Positions 41,968 to 51,512 of a DNA stretch of 64,000 bases are shown one piece after another; positions within the stretch are counted from its first letter, which is position 1; each line of letters opens with the position of its first letter. This DNA comes from Tissierella sp. P1. Lineage in GTDB: Bacteria > Bacillota > Clostridia > Tissierellales > Tissierellaceae. The notes beneath the pieces are model-generated. The model searched no databases. It was not told where the DNA came from and was given only the letters and a program-made list of their open reading frames with translations. Where the stretch lies: positions 1 to 64,000 of the forward strand of contig NZ_NPMN01000001.1 of assembly GCF_002266425.1 (NCBI RefSeq), written 5' to 3'. A program made the position numbers and the translations under genes.

Positions 41968-43394
41968 ATGAAAAACCTTATTGTTAAGATTATTTTTATA
42001 TTTATAATATTATCATTGTTAAGTTGCAGTAAACCTCCTTTAGTTAATAGTGAGTCATATATAAATAATGAATTTGAAAATGTTTCTGATATAACAACTA
42101 AATATAGAATAAGAGATATTTCTTATGAACAAAGAAATATTAGTTATACAGGTGAAGGACATTTCTTCATAAGAAGAGTAGATTTTAATTCAAATAAAGG
42201 GAATTATACTACATCCTATCTTATCCCAGGAGATAAGGGCAAAATAAATTATTTTGATGAAAATAAGGAACTAATATCAAGAGAGTTAGAAGATGGCAAA
42301 TTGCCATTAAAACCATATTAATAGTAGATACAGATAAATACAGTATGATACTTTCCCAAGCTTACTCTTATAAGGATTTGGGAAATGGTACAAAAGATAG
42401 CTATCCAGAAATATATCCAGTTGAAATTGAAAAACAAGAGGGATACTGGAAAGTAACCTATAACTATAAAAACATGAAAGATTATCATGGTATAATGTGG
42501 GGAGTAGGCTCTGATAAAAGATTAGTAAACTTAGATGATAGAAACCAAAGAAAAATATGGAGTAACTACGATATAAGCAATAACTCAAGGCTTGCAGAGG
42601 ATGGTTATTATTATAAAAGCCCAGACTCCTATAGACCAGCTACTGAAAATTCATTTTGGAGAAATCCTTCCATGTATATAGTTCAATCTTGGATAAAAAC
42701 TGGAGGAAGCCTTGCAGCAGATATATTAGGAAGATCCTTCTTGCTTATAGGTTCAGATAATATAAATGAAGAAGGATATTTACCCACATTGCCTGAAAGT
42801 AATTGGCTAAAAACTGATTATGACATAGGAGCAGGTTTCTTTGATACAAGATTTAATGCAGACATTGGGGATACTTATCTAGAAGCATATAAAAAGTTTG
42901 GTTATTCTAAATTTAGAGATTCGTATTTAGAATTAGCCAATTATTATTCAAATCATATTTATAAGAATCATTATAAGGTTTTTAATACAGATGGAGAAGA
43001 AGGATGGTTGGTACAAGATTATGCTTATAAAGCAATGTATAAGCCCACTCATGTATCTCTAAATCATCATATTCATGCAGCAAATTGGTTTTTAAAGATG
43101 TATGAAATAGAAAATGAAAAATCCTTTGAAGATATAGGATTAAAAATGTTAAAAGGGGTAAAAATTACTAGAGATAAATGGATAAAAACAGATAGAAATC
43201 TGCACTATTCCTACAGACCTGATGGAACAATGGGTGGAAATGACTATCCTTATTTAACATATAATGATTTGTTGCTTTTTCAAAAGACTTACTCTAGAAT
43301 ATATGGTAAATTAGATGATGATATAGAAATATTGATGGAATCTAAGAAACAATGGATGGATAATAATGGAGTAGTGGATTATTTGAAATTTTAA
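41968..43394 (+). CDS. Putative lipoprotein of unknown function, alpha-helical barrel-like (one frameshift)
   Basis: A predicted 475-residue exported protein. The signal peptide ends in LLSCSK (lipobox Cys about 19). The first frame stops at 42319-42321; one extra A in the run 42309-42312 continues as KTILIVDTDKYSMILSQAYS into the second part, whose helical repeats with aromatic/His-rich segments (AYKAMYKPTHVSLNHHIHAA; HYSYRPDGTMGGNDYPYLTY) suggest an alpha/alpha barrel like sugar epimerases or glycoside hydrolases. I do not recognise the family; D-glucuronyl C5-epimerase-like folds are one possibility. It lies between dnaB and the DnaD-like gene, an unusual place. Confidence 0.65.
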
Positions 43395-43406
43395 ACTAGA
43401 CTTATT

Positions 43407-43440
43407 TTACTTCGGGAGGTCAATTCTCGAAGTAATAATT
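43407..43440 (+). terminator. Terminator after the lipoprotein gene
   Basis: TTACTTCG and CGAAGTAA pair across a 13-base loop, followed by TAATTTTAT. Modest. Confidence 0.5.
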
Positions 43441-43460
43441 TTATCAAGAAGGTGATAAAG

Positions 43461-44054
43461 TTGGAGATAAAGGGGAAAAGAGTTATCATTAGAGAGCTAC
43501 AACTTAAAGATGTATTTCTTATGAGGGAATGGGGAACTCACGAAAATCCTTTAATAGAGGACTATAATTTTCCACCAATGAATGATAAGGAAATAAAGAT
43601 ATGGTATGCAATGAAGGCAAATAGGCTATTTAACAAATATTATGGTATAAGAAATGAAGAAGGAAAATTGATAGGCTATATGGGGATTAAGGATATAAAA
43701 GTAATTAAGAGAGAATCCACACTAGGCATAGTTTTAGATCCAAATCAGGTAAATAAAGGATATGGAACAGAAATTTTAGATACATTTTTAAGGCATTATT
43801 TTACCGATATGAAAATGAAGAAAATGATATTAGAAGTAGCTGAATTTAATAAAAGAGCTTACAGAGTTTATCAAAAGATTGGATTTAAACCTATTGGATA
43901 CTATTTAGATGAATTTTTTGACTCTGAATTGGATTTATCTAGCACCTATTACTTAGAAGAAAAATCTTCTTTTGTAATAACAGATAAAAAGATATATAAT
44001 TATATTTACAAAATGGTCTTAAACAAGAAAAGATTTTTTGAACTAAGGAAATAA
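43461..44054 (+). CDS. GNAT-family N-acetyltransferase
   Basis: A 197-residue RimJ/RimL-like acetyltransferase: GKRVIIRELQLKDVFLMREW at the N-terminus, GIVLDPNQVNKGYGTEILDT (acetyl-CoA motif A, Gly-rich loop near residue 105), and EVAEFNKRAYRVYQKIGFKP (motif B). Acceptor unknown. TTG 43461 is preceded by GAAGGTG at 6 bases; GTG 43452 is the alternative. Confidence 0.8.
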   Translation: MEIKGKRVIIRELQLKDVFLMREWGTHENPLIEDYNFPPMNDKEIKIWYAMKANRLFNKYYGIRNEEGKLIGYMGIKDIKVIKRESTLGIVLDPNQVNKGYGTEILDTFLRHYFTDMKMKKMILEVAEFNKRAYRVYQKIGFKPIGYYLDEFFDSELDLSSTYYLEEKSSFVITDKKIYNYIYKMVLNKKRFFELRK

Positions 44055-44076
44055 TGATATTATTGGAGCTGATAAT

Positions 44077-45171
44077 ATGAGTTTCACCCTTGAAACTACA
44101 GATATGGATTTAGGAGATACTCCTATAGAAAATATATTTATAAATGATTTTATGCCAATGGCGAATGGAACCTATGTTAAAGTATATCTATTAGGATATA
44201 AATATGCTCATGACAGAGATGAGAAGATAGAGGTAAATAATCAGATAATAGCAAAACATTTGGAAATACCTTTGGAAGATGTATTAAGAGCTTGGGACTT
44301 TTGGGAAAGTAAAGGAATAATAAAAAAGATAGTAGTGAACGAAAAAGATAAATATAATTACAAGGTAAAATTCTTGAACCTAAAACAATTGTACATAAAA
44401 AATAACCTTAGTTTATTTAATAATAAAGAAGAAACCATTAAAAAACCAAAATCAATTACGCCTCAAGATTTAATAGACGCAAATCAAATACCTGCAATAA
44501 ATAAAATGTTTAATCGTATAGATGATATAATGAGAAGGCAAACTCAAACTACGGAGAAACAAAAAATATTATCTTGGATACAAGATTATAATATGAATCC
44601 TGATGTAATTGAAAAAGCCTTTTCCTATGGAGTTGAAAGAAAAGGAGTTAGAAATGTAAATTATATAGAGGGAATTATAAGAAACTGGTATGATAGTGGA
44701 TTTACAAACATGGAAGCAGTAATAGAACATTTTAGAACTCAGGATGAAAAGTTTTATAGATATCAAAAAGTTATGAAGGCTTTAGGATTTGATAATAGAA
44801 CTATTTCACAAGGTGAGATGAAAGTTATCGATAAATGGTTTGAAGAATATAAATTCTCTTTAGAAATGGTCCTCAAAGGATGTGAATCTTCATCTAAGAC
44901 TGCAAATCCTAGTGTTAATTATATTGATGGAGTATTAAAATCTTGGAATGAAAAAAATATAAAGACCTTAGAAGATATTGAAGAAAAAGATAAGCCTAAA
45001 GAGAAAAAAGAATATAAGGTAGCAAAACCTTCTCAAATAAAGAATGTTCCACTTAAAACAAGATTTCATAATTTTGAGCAAAGAACTGATAAATATACCT
45101 CAGAAGAATTGGAAGGTATTGCAAGAAGGAAGAGAGAAGCCTATAATCAGAAGGCAAAAGGAGAAGTATAA
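44077..45171 (+). CDS. DnaD-domain replication initiation protein
   Basis: A 364-residue DnaD/DnaB-like primosome protein. An N-terminal winged helix (GTYVKVYLLGYKYAHDRDEK; IIAKHLEIPLEDVLRAWDFW) is followed by two DnaD C-terminal domains (QKILSWIQDYNMNPDVIEKA and VRNVNYIEGIIRNWYDSGFT; then GEMKVIDKWFEEYKFSLEMV and VNYIDGVLKSWNEKNIKTLE). It helps load the replicative helicase. The downstream loader gene starts 2 bases after its stop. Confidence 0.9.
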   Translation: MSFTLETTDMDLGDTPIENIFINDFMPMANGTYVKVYLLGYKYAHDRDEKIEVNNQIIAKHLEIPLEDVLRAWDFWESKGIIKKIVVNEKDKYNYKVKFLNLKQLYIKNNLSLFNNKEETIKKPKSITPQDLIDANQIPAINKMFNRIDDIMRRQTQTTEKQKILSWIQDYNMNPDVIEKAFSYGVERKGVRNVNYIEGIIRNWYDSGFTNMEAVIEHFRTQDEKFYRYQKVMKALGFDNRTISQGEMKVIDKWFEEYKFSLEMVLKGCESSSKTANPSVNYIDGVLKSWNEKNIKTLEDIEEKDKPKEKKEYKVAKPSQIKNVPLKTRFHNFEQRTDKYTSEELEGIARRKREAYNQKAKGEV

Positions 45172-45173
45172 GT

Positions 45174-46153
45174 ATGTATAAGGATATATTAAAAGAGTTA
45201 TCAATTGAATATGAAAGAAAAAGAGATAGACAACTACATGAACAGAGAATAAGAAAAGAAAAAGTCTATAAAAAGATACCAGCAATTAAAAGAATAGATG
45301 AGGATATTTTAAGAACTGGACTTTCTGTGTCTAAATATATAATAGGCAATCCTGACAACTATAAAGAAAGTGTAGAAAAGGCAAGGAAAACAATTGAAAA
45401 ATTGAAGATGGAGAAAGCTTATTTAATGACGGAATCTAATATTCCTGTAGATTATATGGATATAAGGTATGATTGTGAAACTTGTAAAGATACAGGGTAT
45501 CTAGATAATGGCAATCAATGTAATTGTTTGAAACAGGCATTAGTATCTCGTGCTTATAAGATGTCTAATATAGAAAATGTTCTCCAGAAAGAAAACTTTA
45601 AGACCTTTGATATTAATATATTTAAAGATGAGCCTTTGGAAATGAAAGGATGACACCTAGGGAAAATATGATAGATATAGTAGGCATTGCGGAAGGCTTT
45701 ATTAGCAATTTTAATGAAAATAATGGGGAGAATCTGTTATTCTATGGAACAACAGGATTGGGAAAGACCTTTCTATGCAATTGTATGGCTAAATCTCTAC
45801 TAGATAAAAATAAAATAGTAATATACCAAACCGCCTTTACAATACTAGAAATAATAGAAAGACATAGATTTGGGAAAGATGGTAAAGATAACAATGATTA
45901 TCAATATAAATTACTATTTGAAGCAGATTTACTAATTATTGATGACTTAGGTACAGAAGTAGCTAATACTTTCACAAATGCAGAAATATTTAATATTGTA
46001 AATACCAGAATAATAGCAGGTAAGAAGACAATAATATCAACTAACTTGACACCAAAAGAAATATCTGAGACCTATACAGATAGAGTATTTTCAAGGATAT
46101 TAGATAAATTTATTCCACTTAAATTTTATGGACATGACCTTAGATGGGAGTAA
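45174..46153 (+). CDS. DnaC/DnaI-like helicase loader ATPase (one frameshift)
   Basis: A 326-residue AAA+ helicase loader after restoring one base. An N-terminal region with a Cys cluster (YDCETCKDTGYL, CNCL; about residues 101-120) leads to FKDEPLEMKG, then TGA at 45651. One extra A in GGATG (about 45648-45650) gives EMKGMTPRENM and the ATPase part: Walker A YGTTGLGKTFLCNC (about 195), Walker B LLIIDDLGTE (about 260), sensor STNLTP and Arg finger region SRILDK. It should load DnaB. As an essential gene its break is probably a sequence error. Confidence 0.88.
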
Positions 46154-46159
46154 TTATAG

Positions 46160-46254
46160 CAATTCACAATGCACAGTTCACAATTGTTGGGGTCTAGCTT
46201 TGAAGCATTTCTCAGTGACCGGAGATCGATTTTAAAATTGTGCATTGTGAATTG
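46160..46254. repeat. MITE-like 95-bp element with 16-bp terminal inverted repeats
   Basis: CAATTCACAATGCACA (46160-46175) and TGTGCATTGTGAATTG (46239-46254) are perfect inverted repeats flanking about 63 bases. It occupies the whole gap between the helicase loader gene and niaR. A one-arm relative lies at 31018-31050. No coding capacity. Confidence 0.7.
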
Positions 46255-46273
46255 TAAAAAGGGGGGGAAATCT

Positions 46274-46798
46274 ATGGATGCAAATGAAAGAAGACAAGAA
46301 ATACTCAATATCTTAAGTAAATCAGAGAGACCCGTTAAAGGAACAGATTTATCTGAGCAACTAGAGGTCAGTAGACAAGTAATAGTTCAAGATATTGCAA
46401 TATTAAGGGCCAGAGGAGAAAATATACTTGCTACCCCTCAAGGATATTTAATACCTAAAATCCATGAAAAAAGAAGATTAACGAAGACCATAGTTTGTAC
46501 TCACAAAAATAATATTGAGCTAGAAGAGGAACTCAGAACAATAGTTGATCTAGGGGGAAGGGTTATAGATGTAATAGTAGAGCATCCCTTATATGGAGAA
46601 ATAAAGTCTCAATTACAAATAGGATCTAGACATGATTTAGAATTATTTATAGATAGTTTAGAAATCACTAAAGCAGAGCCGCTATCCTCTCTGACAGGTG
46701 GCGTTCATTTACACACTATAGAAGTAGATGATGAAGATGCATTAAGGAGAATAAAGGAAGTCCTTTTAGAAAAAAAATACTTGATAAAAGAAGATTAG
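46274..46798 (+). CDS. niaR: NiaR niacin-responsive transcriptional repressor
   Basis: A 174-residue repressor with an N-terminal helix-turn-helix (VKGTDLSEQLEVSRQVIVQD, about residues 20-39) and a C-terminal 3H domain, whose conserved histidines are visible in VEHPLYGEI, GSRHDLELF and GGVHLHTIEV (metal/niacin site). Family knowledge: it represses niacin uptake and NAD biosynthesis genes when niacin is bound. ATG 46274 follows GGGGGG; the frame is open upstream only through the repeat. An operator-like palindrome lies just downstream. Confidence 0.88.
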   Translation: MDANERRQEILNILSKSERPVKGTDLSEQLEVSRQVIVQDIAILRARGENILATPQGYLIPKIHEKRRLTKTIVCTHKNNIELEEELRTIVDLGGRVIDVIVEHPLYGEIKSQLQIGSRHDLELFIDSLEITKAEPLSSLTGGVHLHTIEVDDEDALRRIKEVLLEKKYLIKED

Positions 46799-46814
46799 GA
46801 TGGTATATTTATAG

Positions 46815-46838
46815 TTACAGGTGACAAGACAGCTGTAA
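46815..46838. promoter_or_regulatory. Probable NiaR operator ahead of the IIC-like permease gene
   Basis: TTACAG-GTGACAAGACAG-CTGTAA is a 24-bp near-palindrome with the inner GTGACAAGACAG reminiscent of known NiaR sites (TGTC/GACA cores, from memory). It lies between niaR and the permease, 27 bases before the permease start, where it could control the permease. Confidence 0.6.
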
Positions 46839-46864
46839 ATACAAATGAGCAAGGGGATGTTCAA

Positions 46865-47884
46865 ATGGCAAAATCAAAGGGTGGCATACAGAATTATTTT
46901 GTTAAGGTATTAAATGGCATGGCTTGGGGACTTTTTTCATCTTTACTTATTGGACTAATAATTAAACAAATAGGTACATTATTTAATATGGATCAACTCA
47001 TTAATTTTGGTTCTATAGCACAAAAATTGATGGGACCAGCAATTGGTGCAGGGGTAGCCTATAGTGTAGGTGCTCCACCTTTAGGCATTTTTGCCTCTGT
47101 AGTAGTGGGAGCAATTGGTGCAGGAAGTATTACATTTGATGGTGCTACAGCAATTATAAATACAGGAGAGCCTGTGGGAGCTTTCATTGCAGCCTTAATA
47201 GGTGCAGAATTTTCAAAGTTAATCAGCGGAAAAACTAAAGTTGATATAGTATTAGTTCCGTTAGCTACTATTATAATAGGTGGATTTGTTGGTCAATACG
47301 TAGCCCCATATATGACTATGATAATGAATTTCTTTGGAGGGATTATCAATAAAGCAACAGAAATGCATCCTATACCAATGGGAATAATAGTATCAGTAGT
47401 AATGGGAATAGTTCTTACACTTCCTATAAGTTCGGCAGCTCTTGCAATATCCTTAGGGCTGTCAGGACTTGCAGCAGGAGCTAGTACTGTAGGATGTGCA
47501 GCTAATATGATAGGATTTGCAGTAGCATCCTATAGGGAGAATGGATTTGGAGGACTTATTGCTCAGGGATTAGGTACATCGATGTTACAAATACCAAATA
47601 TAATAAAAAATCCAAGAATTTGGATACCAGCCATAATTTCATCTGCCATATTGGGACCTATATCTACTTATATAGTCAAAATGCAAGGAACTAGTATGGG
47701 TGCTGGTATGGGAACTAGTGGTTTAGTAGGTCAATTTTCCACCATAGATGCAATGGGTGCTGCACCAAAGACATTAATTTTAATTATTATGATGCATTTT
47801 ATATTGCCAGGAATAATATCTCTTGGTGTATCAGAATGGATGAGAAAAAAAGGATTTATAAAACCTGGTGATATGAAACTATAA
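46865..47884 (+). CDS. PTS IIC-like permease (EIIC_2 type) without partner IIA/IIB domains
   Basis: A 339-residue membrane protein with about eight to nine glycine-rich TM segments (MGPAIGAGVAYSVGAPPLGI, about residues 58-77; LPISSAALAISLGLSGLAAG; GFGGLIAQGLGTSMLQIPNI). It fits the PTS_EIIC_2 family. No IIA or IIB gene is near, so phosphotransfer-coupled transport is doubtful. A NiaR operator-like palindrome directly upstream and niaR itself as neighbour suggest a niacin-related solute; this is inference. GCAAGGGGATGTTCAA precedes the ATG. Confidence 0.75.
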   Translation: MAKSKGGIQNYFVKVLNGMAWGLFSSLLIGLIIKQIGTLFNMDQLINFGSIAQKLMGPAIGAGVAYSVGAPPLGIFASVVVGAIGAGSITFDGATAIINTGEPVGAFIAALIGAEFSKLISGKTKVDIVLVPLATIIIGGFVGQYVAPYMTMIMNFFGGIINKATEMHPIPMGIIVSVVMGIVLTLPISSAALAISLGLSGLAAGASTVGCAANMIGFAVASYRENGFGGLIAQGLGTSMLQIPNIIKNPRIWIPAIISSAILGPISTYIVKMQGTSMGAGMGTSGLVGQFSTIDAMGAAPKTLILIIMMHFILPGIISLGVSEWMRKKGFIKPGDMKL

Positions 47885-47999
47885 AAATTTAAAAAAATTA
47901 AAAGTTAATGTTTTAACATACCATTGAGGGGTATAAAAAGAATAAGAGGACAAACCTCTCCACACAAAAGATAAAATTTGCAAGATACAAAAGATGAAG

Positions 48000-48043
48000 A
48001 TATCCATTAGAAAATCTAATAGTTTAGGTTTTCTAATGGATAT
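48000..48043. terminator. Bidirectional terminator between the permease and GntR genes
   Basis: ATATCCATTAGAAAA and TTTTCTAATGGATAT form a 15-bp perfect stem with a 14-base loop, followed by TTCATTTTAT. It serves the convergent genes on both sides; the rest of 47885-47999 holds no gene. Confidence 0.8.
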
Positions 48044-48044
48044 T

Positions 48045-48722
48045 TCATTTTATATCATCATAATTTAAATTCTCGATCATACGGGTTCTGATATTATCAA
48101 TATGTTTTTGCATACATAGCTTTGCCTTTTCTACATCTTGATTTTTAATCTGCTCATATAACTCTTTATGTTCTTTCAAGACATCTGGCATAATTATATC
48201 TATGGTTGTAGCATTTAGATAACGTCTACAGTTATTTAGGATTTGCAATAATTGTTTTTCTAGATATTTATTTTGGCTAATTTCTGCTATTAAACAATGG
48301 AACTCTGAATCAAAGGTTAAAAAATCCTGTTGACTCTTAAATTGTCCAGTAAAGGATTGTTCCTGCTTATATAATATATACTCGATTTTTTCTAAATCTT
48401 CCTGTGTCCTTAGAGTAGCAGCTAATTGAATAGAAAGGCTTTCTAGCAATTCTCTAATACTTAGCAAATCATCAATCTGTTTTTTAGTTAATTGTGCTAC
48501 AAAAGTTCCTTTTCCAGGAATCATTTCAATTAATTCCTCATGTAAAAGGCGATTAAGAGCAGACCTAATTGGTGTTCTGGAAACACCAAGTTGTTCTGAG
48601 ATATCTTCTTCCGTAATCAATTCCCCTGGCTTTAATTCCAGCTCTACAATGGCATTTTTTAGTATATCATATGTTCTTTCAGCCAAAGTACCTTTGGACT
48701 TTATTTGAGGTAATTGTCTCAT
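48045..48722 (-). CDS. GntR-family (FCD domain) transcriptional regulator
   Basis: A 225-residue regulator with an N-terminal winged helix (LKPGELITEEDISEQLGVSR; TPIRSALNRLLHEELIEMIP) and a C-terminal FCD ligand domain (LLSIRELLESLSIQLAATLR; DSEFHCLIAEISQN; LCMQKHIDNIRTRM) with the usual metal-binding Asp/His pattern. FCD regulators sense organic acids or related metabolites. It is encoded at the 3' end of the TRAP/catabolic operon on the same strand, with its own AGGAGG RBS; the 54-bp palindrome upstream of dctP contains GTATAC cores typical of FCD operators. Confidence 0.88.
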   Translation of the reverse strand: MRQLPQIKSKGTLAERTYDILKNAIVELELKPGELITEEDISEQLGVSRTPIRSALNRLLHEELIEMIPGKGTFVAQLTKKQIDDLLSIRELLESLSIQLAATLRTQEDLEKIEYILYKQEQSFTGQFKSQQDFLTFDSEFHCLIAEISQNKYLEKQLLQILNNCRRYLNATTIDIIMPDVLKEHKELYEQIKNQDVEKAKLCMQKHIDNIRTRMIENLNYDDIK

Positions 48723-48793
48723 ATAAAACCTCCTCCAACCTCTTATATATATATATTATCTTTTCTTTTCTATTCAGTCAAGAAGATTAAATA

Positions 48794-48820
48794 AGCTGTA
48801 CAATCAAGATGTACAGCTTA
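48794..48820 (-). terminator. Terminator of the TRAP/catabolic operon, ahead of gntR
   Basis: AAGCTGTACA and TGTACAGCTT form a perfect 10-bp stem with a 7-base loop, a few bases after the dehydrogenase stop on the minus strand. Downstream is TTATTTAATC, so termination may be partial. Confidence 0.65.
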
Positions 48821-48828
48821 ACCCCATT

Positions 48829-49803
48829 TTATTTATTTACCCTATTTTCTGGTTCTTGTCCACTTAAAACTCGAATTACTTCTTCACATGCCCTTCTTCT
48901 CAATTCTTCCAAGGAATCAGATGTGAAGAAAGCAGCATGAGGTGAAATAATTAAATTGTCTAATGTAAACAACTTGTTATCAACTGGCAATGGCTCAGTT
49001 TCAGTTACGTCGATTGCTGCTCCTGCAATAATTTTATTTTTCAAAGCTTCATATAAATCATCCTCTTTAATAAGAGGACCCCTTCCTGTATTTACAATAA
49101 ATGCAGTTGGTTTCATTTTCTTAAATACTTCAATATTAAATTGATGTCTTGTTTCCGATGTCAAAGGAGTATTGATAGACATGATATCTGATTCTTTTAC
49201 TACAGTATCGAAATCAACCAATTGTACATCCATATCTTCTGCTATCTTAGGATCTACATAAGGATCTGTTGCAATTATTTTAAATCCAAAAGGTTTTGAT
49301 TTTTTTGCAACTAATTTTGCAATCCTTCCAAAACCAAATATTCCAAGTGTTTGCGTTGAGAATCTTCTCATTGCAGGGAAACCGCTTACTGTATGGACGC
49401 TTTGTATATCCCATATACCTTTCCTTGTATGTTGATCATAAACATTAGTGTGCCTTAGTATTGTTAACATTAGAGCAAGAGTAAAATCTGATACTTCCTC
49501 TATGCTATAGTCGGGAATATTGCATACTGCAATACCCTTTTCTTTTGAACTTATAAGGTCTATAGTATCATAACCAATACCCTGTCTAACAATGACTTTA
49601 CAATTTTTCATGGAATCAATGATTTCCTTTGTAATTGGCTTATCTGCTGTGATAACTGCATCTGTATCTACTACTTCTTTTAAGAATCTTTCTTGATCAC
49701 TATTTGGTATAAATACTAAATTTAGCCCAGCATCTTCAATCAATTTTCGTTCGTAGGTTGGATCATCTATTAATACACTACTTAGAACAACTTTTCTTCC
49801 CAT
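48829..49803 (-). CDS. D-2-hydroxyacid dehydrogenase (CtBP-like)
   Basis: A 324-residue NAD-dependent D-isomer 2-hydroxyacid dehydrogenase. The Rossmann motif LGIFGFGRIAKLVAKKSKPF (about residues 149-168) is flanked by the catalytic domain; VNTGRGPLI with the active-site Arg (about 235), the Glu in ETEPLP (about 264) and ISPHAAFFT with the catalytic His (about 288) are present. It resembles C-terminal-binding-protein-like reductases of glyoxylate or 2-oxo acids. It is the last enzyme gene of the operon, 12 bases after the M20 gene, placing it to reduce the 2-oxo acid formed by the aminotransferase. Confidence 0.85.
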   Translation of the reverse strand: MGRKVVLSSVLIDDPTYERKLIEDAGLNLVFIPNSDQERFLKEVVDTDAVITADKPITKEIIDSMKNCKVIVRQGIGYDTIDLISSKEKGIAVCNIPDYSIEEVSDFTLALMLTILRHTNVYDQHTRKGIWDIQSVHTVSGFPAMRRFSTQTLGIFGFGRIAKLVAKKSKPFGFKIIATDPYVDPKIAEDMDVQLVDFDTVVKESDIMSINTPLTSETRHQFNIEVFKKMKPTAFIVNTGRGPLIKEDDLYEALKNKIIAGAAIDVTETEPLPVDNKLFTLDNLIISPHAAFFTSDSLEELRRRACEEVIRVLSGQEPENRVNK

Positions 49804-49815
49804 TTTATATTCCCC

Positions 49816-51480
49816 CTAATAATTTTCCAATAGTCTTGATACAAATAAATCGATCAATTTTGGTGTTTTGTAAAATAAGTCTTCTTTATATACTCTCTCT
49901 GTATATTTGTGTAAATCTCTACCCCAAGGACCTATATTTATTACAGGCATGGAGATTTCCTTAATCACCTCTAGAGGAATATAATATATATCTTTCCACA
50001 TAAGCATATTATTTGCTATATAATCAATATTGCTTTGATCTGATACAAACATAGAATAGCTTAAGTCTGAAATACCGGTAAAATAGTTTTGCACTATATA
50101 CTCTTCATGGAAATGATCTTTTGCATATGTTTTGATATATTCTATGATTTCATAAATTATAGCTGATTTTTCTCCGAGCATGTTATTGTTTGTACTTGGA
50201 TAATATGGTGGTGTAAGTGCAAGAATAACACATGGAGATACATCTTTTACATATTCTAAGGTCTTTTCAATGATGGTATTTGCTGCTTCTATTGTTGTGA
50301 TCTTATTTGAATTAAATTTTTCCTTTATTTTTACCATGAGGTTCTCATAGGCACTCTCAAAATCTTCACCTGAATCCTTAATAGCTTCACTATATAATTC
50401 AGAATAAAATTTAACATTAGGTTCCCAAGTAAACTTTTCAAATTCTAAGCCTGCTATATTTGTATATGCCTTATAACTTACATTCATATCTTCAATTACT
50501 TTTTGAAATGATTGGATGCTAATGTTTTTCAACTCATCCATTAGTGATTTTGGAGTCCTTTTCAATGGAAGTATACTCATATATCCACAGGAAGCAATTG
50601 GTAATGATACATCATAAACCATTTTTCTATCTTTATGATATAGCCACGTTGGTGGTGGATTAGTAGTATTGCCAACCTTCTCTATAAAGTTTGGATTTAA
50701 TTCTGTTCTACGAATAATCTCAGATAGTAAATTAATTGGATTTAACCCGGAATATACTTGACCAACATGTGCAAGCTTTCCACGGACATATACAACAGGC
50801 ATAATTTTGCCAATAGACCCATCATATAGGGTAGGTCTCAAGTCATCTCCTCGCTCATGGGGTTCTGAGTTTAACATCAATTTATATTCTAAATCATATT
50901 TATCCTTTAGTGATTTCAGATGAAGAGCTGCACCTCTCATACCTGCGGATAAATTTTCTTCGTCTGGCACAGAAATTAGAACAATATTACCTTTAAAGTT
51001 TGAATCTTTGCTATATTCTTCAATCAATGATAGTTGGATAGAGCCCCCACCTTTCATATCACTAACTCCACGTCCAAAAATCCATTTATCACTGAAAAGG
51101 TCCTCCTTTGCCAAAGAAGGAAGTTGCATTTTCTCTGCCTTGAAAGACTCCATTAATTCATAAGGCTTTAAGCAAAGAGATTCTAAAGTCCCATAATCTT
51201 TTGTTTCAACGATGTCATTGTGATGGATAAATACAATGGTGTCTTTACCTTTTCCTTTTAATAGACACCAAGGTACTTTTCTACCAAGGTAATCATCTGG
51301 TATTTCAAATAATCCATAGTGCTCAGGGTTGTTTTGAAAGTATTCTATCCTAGAAAACCATTGTTTAAAGAACCCCTCTATATTTTTTTCTTCTTTAGAA
51401 TTAGTATCACTTCTAGTTCCTACAAAATCTAATAAATTCTTTTCGATTAAATCCTTCATAACTTCTTTATCAAATCTCAT
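49816..51480 (-). CDS. M20 family metallohydrolase (RocB-like)
   Basis: A 554-residue zinc hydrolase of the M20 family, similar in size to RocB of arginine catabolism. Zinc-site elements are visible: FIHHNDIVE (about residues 80-88), GRGVSDMKGGGSI (about 138-150), SVPDEENLSAGMRG (about 172-185) and the lid-domain region. M20 enzymes hydrolyse peptides or N-acyl amino acids. In this operon it would release an amino acid from an imported compound for the aminotransferase. AGAAAGAGG precedes the ATG. The actual substrate of RocB-type members is not established. Confidence 0.8.
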   Translation of the reverse strand: MRFDKEVMKDLIEKNLLDFVGTRSDTNSKEEKNIEGFFKQWFSRIEYFQNNPEHYGLFEIPDDYLGRKVPWCLLKGKGKDTIVFIHHNDIVETKDYGTLESLCLKPYELMESFKAEKMQLPSLAKEDLFSDKWIFGRGVSDMKGGGSIQLSLIEEYSKDSNFKGNIVLISVPDEENLSAGMRGAALHLKSLKDKYDLEYKLMLNSEPHERGDDLRPTLYDGSIGKIMPVVYVRGKLAHVGQVYSGLNPINLLSEIIRRTELNPNFIEKVGNTTNPPPTWLYHKDRKMVYDVSLPIASCGYMSILPLKRTPKSLMDELKNISIQSFQKVIEDMNVSYKAYTNIAGLEFEKFTWEPNVKFYSELYSEAIKDSGEDFESAYENLMVKIKEKFNSNKITTIEAANTIIEKTLEYVKDVSPCVILALTPPYYPSTNNNMLGEKSAIIYEIIEYIKTYAKDHFHEEYIVQNYFTGISDLSYSMFVSDQSNIDYIANNMLMWKDIYYIPLEVIKEISMPVINIGPWGRDLHKYTERVYKEDLFYKTPKLIDLFVSRLLENY

Positions 51481-51512
51481 GGATATACCTCTTTCTATAT
51501 TTAAGTGATTGC

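Noticed and set aside
46169-46273. Longer niaR frame beginning in the repeat
   Set aside because: The upstream codons are the inverted-repeat element; the GGGGGG RBS precedes ATG 46274, which gives the usual NiaR start.
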